NCBI GenBank assembly: GCA_947685225.1
Contig: CANTUV010000003.1
Location: 8,130,001-8,194,000, forward strand
Origin: Garcia nutans
Taxonomy: Eukaryota; Streptophyta; Magnoliopsida; Malpighiales; Euphorbiaceae
Reading direction: 5' to 3'
DNA: 64,000 bases
Below the pieces are notes generated by a model. The model did no database searches, was not told where the DNA came from, and saw only the letters and a list, made by a program, of their open reading frames with translations. Below, in pieces: positions 20,736 to 32,939 of the stretch. The stretch's first letter is position 1. Each line of letters begins with the position of its first letter. Position numbers and translations under genes: made by a program.

Positions 20736-21738
20736 TCCAACAAACACCCCCATGTGGCCTGGCACAATGAACACATACAAGTGCAGTAGACCTTTGCATC
20801 ACGGGAGTCGGGGCACTCGCTACAGAGACTGTCGGTCTCGGCCTCTGCCTCTGATACTGCACTGATCTGCCTGACTGCCACTGACTCCTATTGATCCTCG
20901 GAATAAAACTTCCTCTACCCCTCTTCACAGATGAAGACCCTGCCTCAAACTGGGATCTCCTTACTTTAGTCTCTTCCTCAGTAGCAGCTGCTGCAATGCT
21001 CTGCGCTCTCTCAACACTTCTAGCTGCTGCAACAAGCTGAGAGAAATCCTGGTACCGAGAACCAGCCACAATGCACATGATAGAGGGCCTCAATCCCTCC
21101 TCAAATCTTCTGCACCAGTCTATTTCATCAGAGATAATTCTCCCGGCATAATGACTCAACCGGATGTACTCAATCTCATACTCTGTTACTGTCCGGTTGT
21201 CTTGCTTCAAATTCAAGAATTCCATCTTCTTAATATCTTTATACTCCCTAGGAGTATATTTCTGCTCGAATTCCCTCAGAAAATCACCATAGGATAATGT
21301 AGGTGGATCATCCATGGCATGAGGAGCCATCTTCCACCAGTCATAGGCATCTTTCTATAGGAGGGATCTAGCATAGTCAAATTTCTCATCTGGAGTAGCT
21401 TGCAACTGGATGAATATCCTCTGCACTTTATCCAACCACTGCTCAGCCACTGCAGGATCGGTAGTACCTAAGAAATCTTCAGCCCCATATTTTCTCAACT
21501 TATCATAATGTCTTACCGGCACCTGAGGCTGTGGTGGTGGTGGTGGCTGCACTGGAGCTGGCCTCAATAGTTCTATCATATGCCTTAACCAACCTGGAGG
21601 AACCTCCTCTACAGCTGATCTCTCTGGCACAGAAATAGGTGCCTCACTAACTCTATCAACTCTAGCTCCATCTCTACTCTCTCCTGGAGCTACACTCTCA
21701 GCACTTCCTTCTACAGTCTGACGTGAATGGGACTCCAT
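20736..21738 (-). pseudogene. gag: RT-4 gag
   Basis: The ATG is at 21738. The frame is open to a TAG at 21352-21354 (a Gln codon in RT-9), then continues in the same frame through the capsid-like region (TPREYKDIKKMEFLNLKQDN, FEEGLRPSIMCIVAGSRYQDF) into a basic linker (VKRGRGSFIPR). A one-base deletion near 20734 then shifts the frame just before the second zinc knuckle. The N-terminal 130 residues are almost identical to RT-2. It would encode the structural Gag but cannot make a full protein. Confidence 0.88.
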
Positions 21739-21887
21739 TACTACCTATATCTGCAAACACAGCAGAATATTCCTCATTAATGATCAAAGACTGCCATACC
21801 AAAACATGTATTTTACCCAAAAACCAACTTTTAAAATCAAAATATTCTTTTTCTTACAATTCACCTAGGTTGAGAATCTCAAACCTA

Positions 21888-21900
21888 GGCTCTGATACCA
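21888..21900 (-). other. Primer binding site (initiator tRNA-Met), RT-4
   Basis: On the minus strand this reads TGGTATCAGAGCC, the classic plant tRNA-Met primer site. It lies seven bases inside the 5' LTR edge at 21908. The rest of the leader (21739-21887) has no other feature. Confidence 0.92.
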
Positions 21901-22682
21901 AAACAATTGTAACACCTCTATACCCCGTATACGTACACAGCATGCTAATACGATCATAATATACGTATACTGAATATAGAAATGCCACGGTTTACAAAAC
22001 ACACAAACCATCCCTTTACAATAATATGAACAAATTTAAAACATTTAAGTTATATTATAAAACACAATAGATAAAATGTTTATTCAAAACCCAACGGAAA
22101 ATATAACAAATATTTACAAATACATATACATCAACACTCAAGATTTACAAAACATAAAATATATACATGTTTGGCAATATGTCTTTAATCTTTAAACTCC
22201 ACTATCAACACCTCAAGATCTAGACACTACCCGGCCTAGAGGAACTCTTCGGTTCTTCCCTATCACCTGCGCGATGAATCACATTCGCGCTAAGCCAACG
22301 GCTTAGTGGTACAAACTACAATAGCACTATATTTTGATGCAATGCCAATGTCACACAATAAATTTTCATACACCATTCAAAGAAATATTATATTTCAACA
22401 CCTTACTTCATTCAACATCATATCAAAGTATTCAAGTTGTATCTTTATAGTTCCATTACTCAACATAGCTTCCCATGCTACATTCATTTTCAATAAGATA
22501 CTTATGTATTATAATCATCTCATAACATTATATCTCATAAACATTTATCTCATTATTCATTGATTTCACCATTCAAAAATCACATTGTAAACAAAGACAA
22601 GCATGGGCCCAAAGACACTAATATGCCATTCAACTTTCAGATTTAATGTTTTGGTTTAATTATCACATTTATCATTTTCATT

Positions 22683-22915
22683 ATCCCAACTAGGCTTCAA
22701 GGATTTAGGTTCAACCAAGCTTCAAGGGGAACAAAGCATGCTAAGTATCAACCCAACTTGGCTTCAAGAACCAAACCCAACCTAGCTTCAAGGGTTGTAA
22801 CATCTCAATTAGGCTTCAAGGACTAGACCCAACCAAGCTTCAAGGGGAGTTAAGCATGCTAAACTTCAACCCAACTTGGCTTCAATGATCAAGCCCAACC
22901 TAACTTCAAGAGATT
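22683..22915. repeat. GGCTTCAAG array in RT-4 LTR
   Basis: Eight or nine copies of a degenerate CCCAACYNRGCTTCAAG unit occur at about 25-30-base spacing. The same array is at 45120-45285 and 52508-52672 in RT-9. It occupies the place where other LTRs carry the GAAAAGACCGGGTCGTAAG repeats. Confidence 0.85.
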
Positions 22916-23504
22916 GTTACTATAGGCATGCCACCACCAACAAAACTCTGAAAATGGAATAACACATTAGACACACAATACATTCATTATTTTATTATAA
23001 ATTTCATTCTCATTTACTCATCATCACTTAGGCAACCATGCCTCAATCATCTCATTGGCATCATTATCATTTTAGCCAACAACCATGGCTTCATATCTTA
23101 TCAAGAGAGTATATATATATATATATATATCATCAATTGCATTGCATATCCTCTAGGCAAACATGCCTCAATTATGTCATTTACATCATTATAACCAACC
23201 ACATTGGTTTCACATCTCATTATATCTCAATTTACATTAATCAATTCACATTATACCAATCATAACATTAATCAAATGTATCAACAATGTAATAGATTAC
23301 TTAACACATTTACAACCAAATGTGTTAAGTCCCAATGTCATGTAAATGTATGCAATAATATAGTTTGTACTTACCTTATGAATCACTCACACCAATCTCT
23401 ACCCTTCCTCTTCCAAGAATTCTTCACCACTTAAGTTAGAGCAAATCAACCTCTTCGCAACCTAATCCAAAAAGGAATAATACACATGAGATGTAAACTC
23501 TACA

Positions 23505-23735
23505 CATGACACGCTCAACAACACGGGCGTGTCCCTGACCGTGCCCTAAACTCACAACACAGAAGCTATGACACGCTCAGAACCACGGGCGTGTCACTGA
23601 ACGTGTAATACATTCTGTCTCACATAAACATTGACACATCCAACAACACGGGAGTGCTCATGGCCGTGTCAATTCTCCAATAGCACAGAACCATTGACAC
23701 GCCTAAAGACCTGGCCGTGCTCATGGGCGTGTCAG
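23505..23735. repeat. CACGGGCGTGTC array in RT-4 LTR
   Basis: Four units of TGACACGCTCA...ACACGGGCGTGTC type. These are paired GACACG and CGTGTC halves in the same array family as the Athila LTR. Confidence 0.8.
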
Positions 23736-25222
23736 GCCAAAAATACATATTCCGGCCACCACAACACTACATCCAACAAACCACTTTCTTCCACCATTTA
23801 TCACTTCCACCAAACTTAATTAAACACACCCAAAAACAATAACAAACTTGCAAAAACATCAAACAACTCAAAACATACATCAAACACAAATCATAATCAT
23901 CACCACAAACCCCAAAACACAACCACAACATTTTCACTTCCAACAACTTACTCTTTCCTTCAATCCAACTTAACTTCTTATCTTTAACTCAATTCCAACA
24001 CATACAAATACACCACAATCAAACCTATTCACACTATCACAAATCAACAATCAACTCATTCACAACTTCAAATAAAACAAGAGAAATCAAGAGAGAACTT
24101 ACCAAAGTTGATGAAACTTCACAATTTTTCAACTTAATCACTTGATTCTTCCTTCAATTTGCTATTAGAACTCAAAACCTCTCTTTCTCTCTTTTGTCTT
24201 TGGGTGAGCCGGCCAACAAATGGAGAAGAAGAAAATGAAGAGTAAAAGAAGCAAAGTCAAATATTTACTCTTCAATTAAATATCCACCAAGCATTTATAA
24301 TAATATAATAATCCAATTCCTCTCTTCCATTCAATTAATTTTCTTTTAATTAATTTCATTAATTCAAAATAAATAAATATCTTCTTGACTATACTCACTT
24401 TGACTTGTGTATATGTTGTATATATTTCCATATATACAACATATACACTCTCTCTTAAATTCTTTTCTCTTTCAAATTAACATATACATTCAATCCAATT
24501 GCAATAAAAATATCAAAACTTCTAGGGCACACTTTGGGATATTACAACGGCCATGTCTTTGGGGGTGTCATTGGTTCTGTTTTTAGTATGGGTGACACGA
24601 GCAGTAACACGCTCATGTTACTTTGTAACACCCCGATACCCTATATAAGTACTATGCGTATACCTAGTATACATACAGTAAATATATAAAGTATAAGGAT
24701 GTCACTTTTCGTTACCTTTTAAAAACCTGTAACAGAGTTCAAACCATAATACATTAATTTAAATAACATTTACAAAATCATTATCTTTATTAAAACTTCA
24801 TTTATACATATAAATACTCTCTCGTCAGAAATACATCATAATTAAAATTTATACATGTATGCATTACCCTCTAGTTGGTCTCGACAAACTTTACTCTTCT
24901 TGTGGCATAACAAAGACTTCATATCTTCCATCTATATACCTGCGCGAATAAACACCCGCGCTAAGCCCGAGAGCTTAGTAGTCCAAATATAAAATATAAA
25001 CATATAGTATAGAAGTATTGATATATAATGATACATCGATTCAATATATAATTAGTTCTTATCATATCTTCTTTTCTTTTTAATTTTATCTTTAATATAT
25101 CCTAGCTAATTTCATATATGATGTATATATATACATAATATTATCACCAACCCCAATGCATCACCAATACTCAAAACCAATATATTAATACCCCTACATT
25201 ATATATATACCACACCAACCAT

Positions 25223-25360
25223 TATTGCAATACACACTTTACATATCATACCAATTATTATTGCAATACACACATTACATATCATACACTCATTATTGCA
25301 ATACACACATTACACATCATATCACTCATTATTGCAATACACAATTTACATATCATATAA
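25223..25360. repeat. Tandem repeat, about 35-40-base unit
   Basis: Four copies of a unit with core ATTATTGCAATACACA followed by TTACATATCAT, within solo-a. Confidence 0.85.
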
Positions 25361-25640
25361 ATCATAAATCATATTTCCAATAAAGACAACCTTTATCATC
25401 AACCACAATTCATTTACATATTACACTTAATAACATTATATTATTCACAATTCACCAAGCATAATTCATTATTAATACTCACAATCAGTATTTCAATACT
25501 TGCATTTCACATTGACAATAAAGACAGACTCAGGCCCAAAACACTAATATGTTATTCAAAGTTCAGAGTTATTGCTTTGGTTCATAGTCACAATCATCAC
25601 GCCCGTAGGCAATGTATATACATGTATCTCTATCCATGGA

Positions 25641-25822
25641 TAGTGTAACAGACCCAGTCTCTTGGACCATCAACTCAACACATATGAGGAGATCCTCAAC
25701 CCGGCAAGACTGTTACAAATCATATATCTCATATTCACAATTCTCATAGTGTAACAGACCCAGTCTCTTGGACCATCAACTCAACACATATGAGGAGATC
25801 CTCAACCCGGCAAGACTGTTAC
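25641..25822. repeat. Duplicated 75-base segment
   Basis: Two near-identical copies (about 25641-25716 and 25747-25822) start GTGTAACAGACCCAGTCTCT and end GGCAAGACTGTTAC. They are separated by about 30 bases, within solo-a. Confidence 0.85.
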
Positions 25823-27929
25823 CTTTCATCATTTCTTAGGCATGCCACCCAAATCCAGAACTCTGAAACTGAATAACATATTAAACAAACAATTCATTTA
25901 TTATTTCATTATCAATCTCATCATCAATTAGGCCAACATGCCTTATCTCTTTCAATTGAATTATCATAGCCAATCACAATGGCTTCATATCATATCATAT
26001 CTCAATCCATATGATACATATAGCATCATTGATATCACATTTCAAAGTATATTATTCATATAATACATTGCCATACACAAGATTCACAATGCATATAACA
26101 TAACATTTTCTCACTTCTCAAAACACATTAACATCATTCATTACTAGAGCATTTATCATAACAAATTGCACATACCTTAAGAATGATCCTCATTTCTTCC
26201 TACCTTTCCCATTTCATATTTCATCCTTTATATATATTCTTCATTTACATTCACAATATAATAGCTTATTTAACACTTTCATCCCAATGTGTTAATGTTC
26301 AAAGACATATAAGGATATACAATCAAATAGGGTTTATGCTTACCTTGTTAATGATCTTCACATCCTTCACATCATTCAATCATCACCTTAGTCCAATTAT
26401 GTTAACAATATAATAGATCACTTAACACATTTGCAAACAAATGTGTTAAGCCTCGAATTATGTAATTAAATACAATCATATGTATTGGTACTTACCTCAA
26501 GAACTAGTCCCATCAATCTATACATTTCTTTTCTTTCCAAGAATTCTCCACATTTAGGTTAATGCAACCCAATCTCTTCAAAACCTTTGAGGGACACGGG
26601 CAGCACCACTTGAGGGACACGGTTAGGGCAATTCAACCTCTTCACAATCTAATCCAAAAGGAATATTAGCAAAATGACCATATGAATAGTACATTCTGGT
26701 TTAAGACTCCATTTTATCCTTATTTTGAAAAATTGTATAAAATAATCTACTTGACTAAAAATTCTAAAATTTTTACAGAATTTATTTTTGTATCTTAAAA
26801 TCATTCCTTTAAAATTTCAGATCAAACTGAACACAAAATATTGGTCAAATAGTTCACCTAACCAGACTGCCCCAATTGCCCTGCATCCTGGCAGCAGTTC
26901 TGAACTTTGTGAATTCAATAAATCAAATTCAATCAACGTGGTTCCAAATTATTTTTCTCAAATACTAGACTCACTAAGCAACAACATATCCAAAATTAAA
27001 TTGGATATGATTTTTCTACATTTTATTAAAAATCCCGAAATATAGCTGTCTCAGTTAAGGTACCTGCTGGAACAGGTCTAATAAAAATAATCTTTCTAAA
27101 CTCATAACCATTCCAAAATCGAATCAACATATTTTTCAGTCATTCTAGACTCATAGAGGCACAACATATCAAAAATTCACTTCAAGAACATTTTTCTATA
27201 ATTAATTAAAAATCATACAAGTCACAGCCTTTACTAATTGTAAAACAGAAAAAAAAATTCACTAAACACAACTCTTACTCTTCCATCACCAACACCAACC
27301 TAGCTTCTTATCTTTAATTCCATTTCAACACTTTTACACACACCATACACAAACACACTCCATCAAACTCAAACAAAATTCCAAATAGAACAAGAGAAAT
27401 GAAGAGAAAACTTACCTTAAATGAAGAAATTCCACAAATCTCTAATCAAAACCCTTGATTCCTTCTTCAATTTGATTATAGAACTTCAAACACCTCCCTA
27501 GCTCTTTCTCTTCTTCAATGGCCGGCCTCTTCAAGAAAGAAAGAAGAAAATACCAACAAGTCAACCACTTTTCTTCTTTTAATCTCCACCATGCAACTTA
27601 ACCAAAGAAAATTACCTCCATGCCCTTCATCCATTTAATTAATCTTTTGTCTCATATATACCCATATATATAATTTCACATGCCACAAATAAATATCATC
27701 TCATATTGACCAACCCTTTTGACCAATGTATATGTTAGTTATACAACCATATAAACAACATATACACTTCTCTCTACACCCTCTTTTCTTCTCAAAGCAC
27801 AAATACCTATACATTCTTTTCCCAACTTCTTTTCTCTTGTAATTTAACACATATATTCAAATCCAATATATAACAATAACATAATCAAAACTTTTAAGGT
27901 ATACATGAGGATATTACATACTTAGCGTG

Positions 27930-28180
27930 CCATAGCTTCTGTGTTGGAGTAGCATTGACACGTCCAGTGACATGCCCATGTCACTGAGCGTGTCATAGCT
28001 ACTGTGTTGTTGGAGGATTGACACATCCAGTGAAATGCCCATGTCACTGAGCATGTCATATCTTCTGTGTTGAAGGAGGATTGACACATACAGTGACACG
28101 CCCATGTCACTAAGCATGTCAAAGCTTCTATATTGTAGGTTTAGGGCACGGTCAGGGACACGCCCGTGTTGTTGAGCGTG
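27930..28180. repeat. GACACG...GCGTGTCA array in RT-5 5' LTR
   Basis: Four to five units of about 60 bases, each pairing TTGACAC(G/A)(T/C)(C/A)CAGTGACA with CCCATGTCACTGAGC(G/A)TGTCA. The matching array in the 3' LTR is at 33115-33470. Confidence 0.8.
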
Positions 28181-28727
28181 TCAAGTGTAGAGTTTGCCCT
28201 AGATAGTTCTCTTCCTTATTCTCTTATGTGTATCACTAAGTGAGTATGTATAATCACCTTTGGATTAGGTTTTGAAGAGAATTGAGTTACTCAAGCCAAG
28301 GATTAAGGGATATCTTGGAAGAGGAGGTTGATAGAGTGGTGTTGTTATTTTTAGAGCTAAGTACAAGTTTTGAATGATTGCATACATTTACATGACGTTG
28401 GGACTTAACACATTTAGATGAGAAATGTGTTAAGTTACTTGATATATTGTTGATGAACGAGTTCTATGTTATGATATGTATAATGTGAATAATGATGATG
28501 TATCAAAGCAATTGAGTAATGTGTTGTATATGAAATGAAATATGAAATAATGTGATAAGATATGTGAAATCTTAATGTAACAAATTGATATTGATACCAA
28601 AGAGAAGAATGAGAAAGTGACGATATAAAAAGGCAATGTGCCTAGTTTGATTATGAGAAATGAAATGAGAATGGAATTATGAAAGTTTTTTATAATGAGA
28701 TTATTGAATAAATTGTGTGCCTAGTAT

Positions 28728-31700
28728 TGTCACATCCGCCTGCCGCATTTATGCATAGTAGTCACGTACACAGTGAGAGAAGGGAAAAGGAGAAGATAAT
28801 TCCTGACAACGGCCCCAGAAAAGGCTATAGGACCACTGGGACCTAATTGATGAAAAATGCAAAGTGTTAGGGAGGTGATTGTAATTTCAAAAAGTTTTGG
28901 GGAGGTTATTGTAATTTTTAAAAGTTTTGGGGAGGTAAATATAATTTCCAAAAGTCATACTGGATGTTCTTAATAGTGCACATAATAGATTCCAAAAATG
29001 GAAAATAGAGAAAAATCGGGTCATAACAACGTGTAACGGTTTTTCCAGAAAACGCACGATTTGGAAGATATAGGGGATTTTGACTAGGGACATTTTGGTC
29101 ATTATACATGAATCCGAAGTAGGAAATAAACACAAGAGTGAGTAGAGGACGTTAAGGGGGTAAATATGAAATTATCGTCAGTAGAAACGGGGCCCGGGCA
29201 ACACCCGAGCAAAGAAAGGACCTAAAGGGAATTTTGTAAAAAGTTGAGGGCTTATTGGTAATTTTTCAAAATGACTTGGAAACCTAAAATAGACCTTAAA
29301 AATAGAAAGTTGAGGTTGAGAGGATCAAAACTATACATAGTTTGCCTCGTGAAATTATACGGGTTAAAAATTACGAACAAATAATCGCTAGAGGGTATTT
29401 TGGTCTTTTCACACCTTAGACCATAGAAATTTCAACACAAGATGGTGGAGGGGCCAAAATATAATTAAAAGAAAGTTTAAGGGCTTGGGTTTTTAAATAA
29501 ATAAAAGGAGGAGACAATTGGGCTAATGAAAATTAGCCATTTAAAAGTTATAATAAAGAAGAAAGAGAAAAGTGTGGACATTTGGCTTTAAAAACAATCA
29601 TTCATCCAAAAGTGACCATCATTTCCCTTATATATATATATATATATATCATGATATGAAGAACAAACTCTCTCTCTCCCACTTCCAAGTTTCGGCCACC
29701 ATAGGAAAACATCAAAAGATTTCCAAGTTTTGTCAATTTTGATTTTCAAGGTAAGTTTTAAGGTTTTCAAGTATGTAGAATTCAATTCTAGTATCAATTT
29801 TAGGTATTTATATAACTATTGGAAGATTGGAGATTAGGGTTCATATGGTGGATTTGAGAAAACTTTAAGTAGTTATGTTATTAATCAATTAAATAAAAGA
29901 ATCAAGGTTTCTAAGGTTTAATAAGGTTAGATTAGGGTTTCGTTTGAAAAGAAATGGAGGATAGCTTATTATTCTAAATTGTTAAGGTTTATGTTTAAGG
30001 GTGTGTTCTTGAATTTCTTGAAGGAAAAACAAAGATTAAGGAAGGAGAAGGAGGAAAAGCAAAAGGGGAAGTAAAAGAATAAGGTTTTGTGCTTTACCAT
30101 AAAAGAAATTCTATTTTTCTTACAAACTTTGGTTTATGAAAGTTTTGATGTTGATGCTGAAATATATTGATTGAGTTTAAATTAAATATTTGAGTTATGT
30201 TCTTGATTTCTTATGGCAATTGGGTTGTTTAAATTTAATTGAAACCAAATGTTTTGAGAAAATTTGGCAAGTTGATTTGGTAAGTTGTTTTGGACTTTAA
30301 TTAGTTTGATTTGAGTTAAACATGCAAAAGTTGTCAAAGGGAAGTGTTTGAATCTTCACTTTACCATTAAAGAAGCCTTCATATTGATTTGCAAAAGAAA
30401 AATAAACTATCCTATGTATTTCATATGTTTGGGCCGAAATGGTCCCAAAATGACAGCTTTCTGGATCTTTTTGTGGCAATTGTTTGAGGTAGCTAATGAA
30501 TGAATTTTTCAACGAAATTTTACATGCAATTAGTCAACATATGAAATAAGTTTTCTGTAAAAGTTTAGCCAAAAATAAAAACATTTACTTGGTCAAATGC
30601 ATGACTGAAGTGGACTGAAATTTTGACGAAAAGCCAGATTTTACTATTCATTTGGTCATGCCATTTTGCGTTGCTGATTTTTCGTGCCACGACACTATTC
30701 ATTTGGTCAATTTGTGATCTTTTGAGGAATGCTTTGAAATGTTTAATATGTTTATTGTGGATATTAAATATGGGAAAAAGGGTAATGGTTTGACTAAAGA
30801 ATGTGGTGTGCGGCATAAATGACAAAGTGCAATGAGAATTAAAATGATTTCTCGAATCATTCTAAAATAAAGTTTGAGACTTAAAGTGAATCATTTTAAT
30901 CTTTATGCTCTACTGGATAGTGGGAGTGGTAGATAAGGGTATGGTGCACTATACTAACGCATGCAGTACTGCTCAATATTGTGATATGATATTTTATTCA
31001 GTGGTGAGGCCACTGAAGCCAATGGGGAGGCCCATTGGTTATAACCAGGATGGTGAGGGCCATTCCTGTGATCTGATATCGGTGGTGAGGGCCACCTATG
31101 TTACAGTAGTGAGGGCTACTGCCTTATCACTATGGTTCCCTATATACTAGTAGAGCCTGAGCCAAAGTCACATTTTTCGTTAAACTATGTAATGCAAAAT
31201 AAGTTTGAATTATGGTTTTACATTATTGGAAGCATATCACACTGAATGTACAATAATTTCTATTGGTTTAAGGTTGGTTAAATTATGATTTAATTATTTC
31301 CTTTTATTTCAAACACTTTCATATGTTACTTTTATTTTTATTGGTAAAGTACCCATTGAGCGACAACGCTCAGCGAGTTAAGTTTTCCTTGACTCGTAGG
31401 TTCAGAGTAGTAGCAAATTCTTGGAAAGCGACGACCAGACCCACAGCATATCTCGGGGTAGATCTTTTGGTTTCCATTATGAGTTAGCTAGTTGTGGCAT
31501 GTATATGTATATATATAAGTTTGAGAATTACTATGTATACTGTACGTTAGTGGTATGTAATAATAATAAACCTCTACTTTATTTTGTATTAGAAGTGTGA
31601 ACTCTTCTTGCAGGTTTGTAGTTGAGGGTATAAGGTGGATTCATTGGGAGTGTATTGAAACTAATTGTACTCACACTGGTTTGTGTAAAAATGTTTTCAA

Positions 31701-31873
31701 AAATCAGAAAAATCAGTTTTGTCGACACTTGGGACCCAAATCTCTAGGCGAAACTCTGGCAAAATTTCTGTAAAATCAGAACTAAAATTTGACTAAGTAA
31801 AATTGGTAGCAACATTAGGATAGTGTGGCGCCTCTACTCGGCTTACACATGTAGGCCGGGAAGGGGTGTTACA
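28728..31873 (+). repeat. Solo-b: solo LTR of a different Gypsy-like family, 3.1 kb, duplication AGTAT
   Basis: It begins TGTCACATCC and ends GGGGTGTTACA, with perfect AGTAT duplications at 28723-28727 and 31874-31878. The interior is unlike the other LTRs here. It has a TA-rich core (29627-29650) followed by a CT-rich start-like region (29668-29682). A short cluster of GGTGAGG(G)CCA repeats lies at 30999-31117, and GAGCGACAACGCTCAG is at 31359-31374. It has no coding capacity. Assignment to Ty3/Gypsy rests on its size and its ACA terminus only. Confidence 0.85.
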
Positions 31874-32808
31874 AGTATGTTATTAAATTTTTAGAGTTCT
31901 GGGTTTGGCGACATGCCTATGAATTGCTGGGCAGGTGAAAAGACAGGATCGTAAGCCGGGCCTAGCTAATAAATGTGATGTTTTTGGGGTGAAAAGACCG
32001 GGTCATAAGCCTCAAAAACAAATCCTTGAAGCTAGATTGAGTGAAAAGATCGGGTCGTAAGCTCATATCTAGTTGGATTATCCATGGATATATATATTGC
32101 CTACAGGGCTAGACACAAGGTGTCATTATAGACCAAAGCAGTAACTCTGAAATTTGAATAGCATATTAGATCCATTTTGGGCCCATGCTTATCTTTGCTT
32201 TAATGTGAATTATGAAATGTGATGCAAATGATTAATATAATGAGATATAATGTAATGAATTGTTATATTCATATGTGTTGTGCATTAGCATCACATTGAT
32301 CCATATTGAATCAAAGTTTGTACCACTAAGCTTTTTGCTTAGCTCGATTGTGGTTCATCGCGTAGGTAACAAGGTAGATCTGGTTGTGCCGGAGAGCTCG
32401 TCTAGTCTGAGTCGAGTCTAGGCTTGAGACTTTGAGATCAAAGTTGTTAGTGGACATCAAGATTAGAGATGAACTGCCAGCATGTATAAATTTCATATTT
32501 TTGTGCTTATTGATTTGATGTAAATATATGTATATTTCGCTGCAGTTTCCACTGCTTATTACACAAATGTTTTGGGTAAACTTTTGGGGTAATGAAGTTA
32601 TATGAATATGTATTTTAAAAAGGGATGTTTTATCTATTACTAATTATAAAATAAGTTAAATGTTTTAAGTTTAATCATATTATTGAAATGATGATTTGAT
32701 GTTAAAGTTGTGAAGTTTGGTTTGTTTAAAGTGGATTGTAAAATTATATTACATATAGTGCATATATGTGGTATATGTATATTGGGTATAGGGGTGTTAC
32801 AATTGTTT

Positions 32809-32821
32809 TGGTATCAGAGCC
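32809..32821 (+). other. Primer binding site (initiator tRNA-Met), RT-5
   Basis: TGGTATCAGAGCC lies seven bases after the LTR end at 32801. The following leader matches the leaders of RT-4 and RT-9 in reverse complement up to about 32935, where it fuses directly to 3' LTR sequence. Confidence 0.92.
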
Positions 32822-32939
32822 TAGGTTTGAGGTTCTCAACCTAGGTGAATTGTAAGAGAAAGAAAATTTTGATTTTTAAAATATGGTTTTTAAATAAGAT
32901 ACATGCATTGGCACTCACAGATTATGATCTTTGATGAGG

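Larger units (their letters stand above)
21908..24546 (-). repeat. RT-4 5' LTR (2.6 kb)
   Basis: On the plus strand it runs from TGTAACACC to GGGATATTACA. Its right neighbour ACGGC (24547 onward) continues an RT-5 LTR, which shows where RT-4 inserted. Inside are a GCGCGAT hairpin (about 22268-22294), an array of GGCTTCAAG repeats (22683-22915), the 12-bp hairpin (23300-23329), a GTACTTACC splice-donor-like complement near 23370 and a CACGGGCGTGTC array (23505-23735). A TATAAAT on the minus strand near 24297 is a candidate core promoter. Confidence 0.88.
24624..27918 (-). repeat. Solo-a: solo LTR, 3.3 kb, with 5-bp target duplication TACTT
   Basis: It runs from TGTAACACCCC to GGATATTACA and is flanked by TACTT on both sides (24619-24623 and 27919-27923). 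With no internal region, it is the product of LTR-LTR recombination. It carries two tandem repeats (25223-25360 and 25641-25822), the 12-bp hairpin at 26421-26450 and a single GGGACACGGGCAGC block near 26582. Its sequence matches the RT-3 LTR family. Confidence 0.9.

Noticed and set aside
22683..22915. CRISPR-like regular repeats
   Set aside because: The spacing is irregular, the units are degenerate, and the context is plant LTR. No cas genes are present.
28728..31873. DNA transposon or full retrotransposon
   Set aside because: The ends are TG/CA with a 5-bp duplication and no coding or primer site inside, so a solo LTR is the simplest reading.
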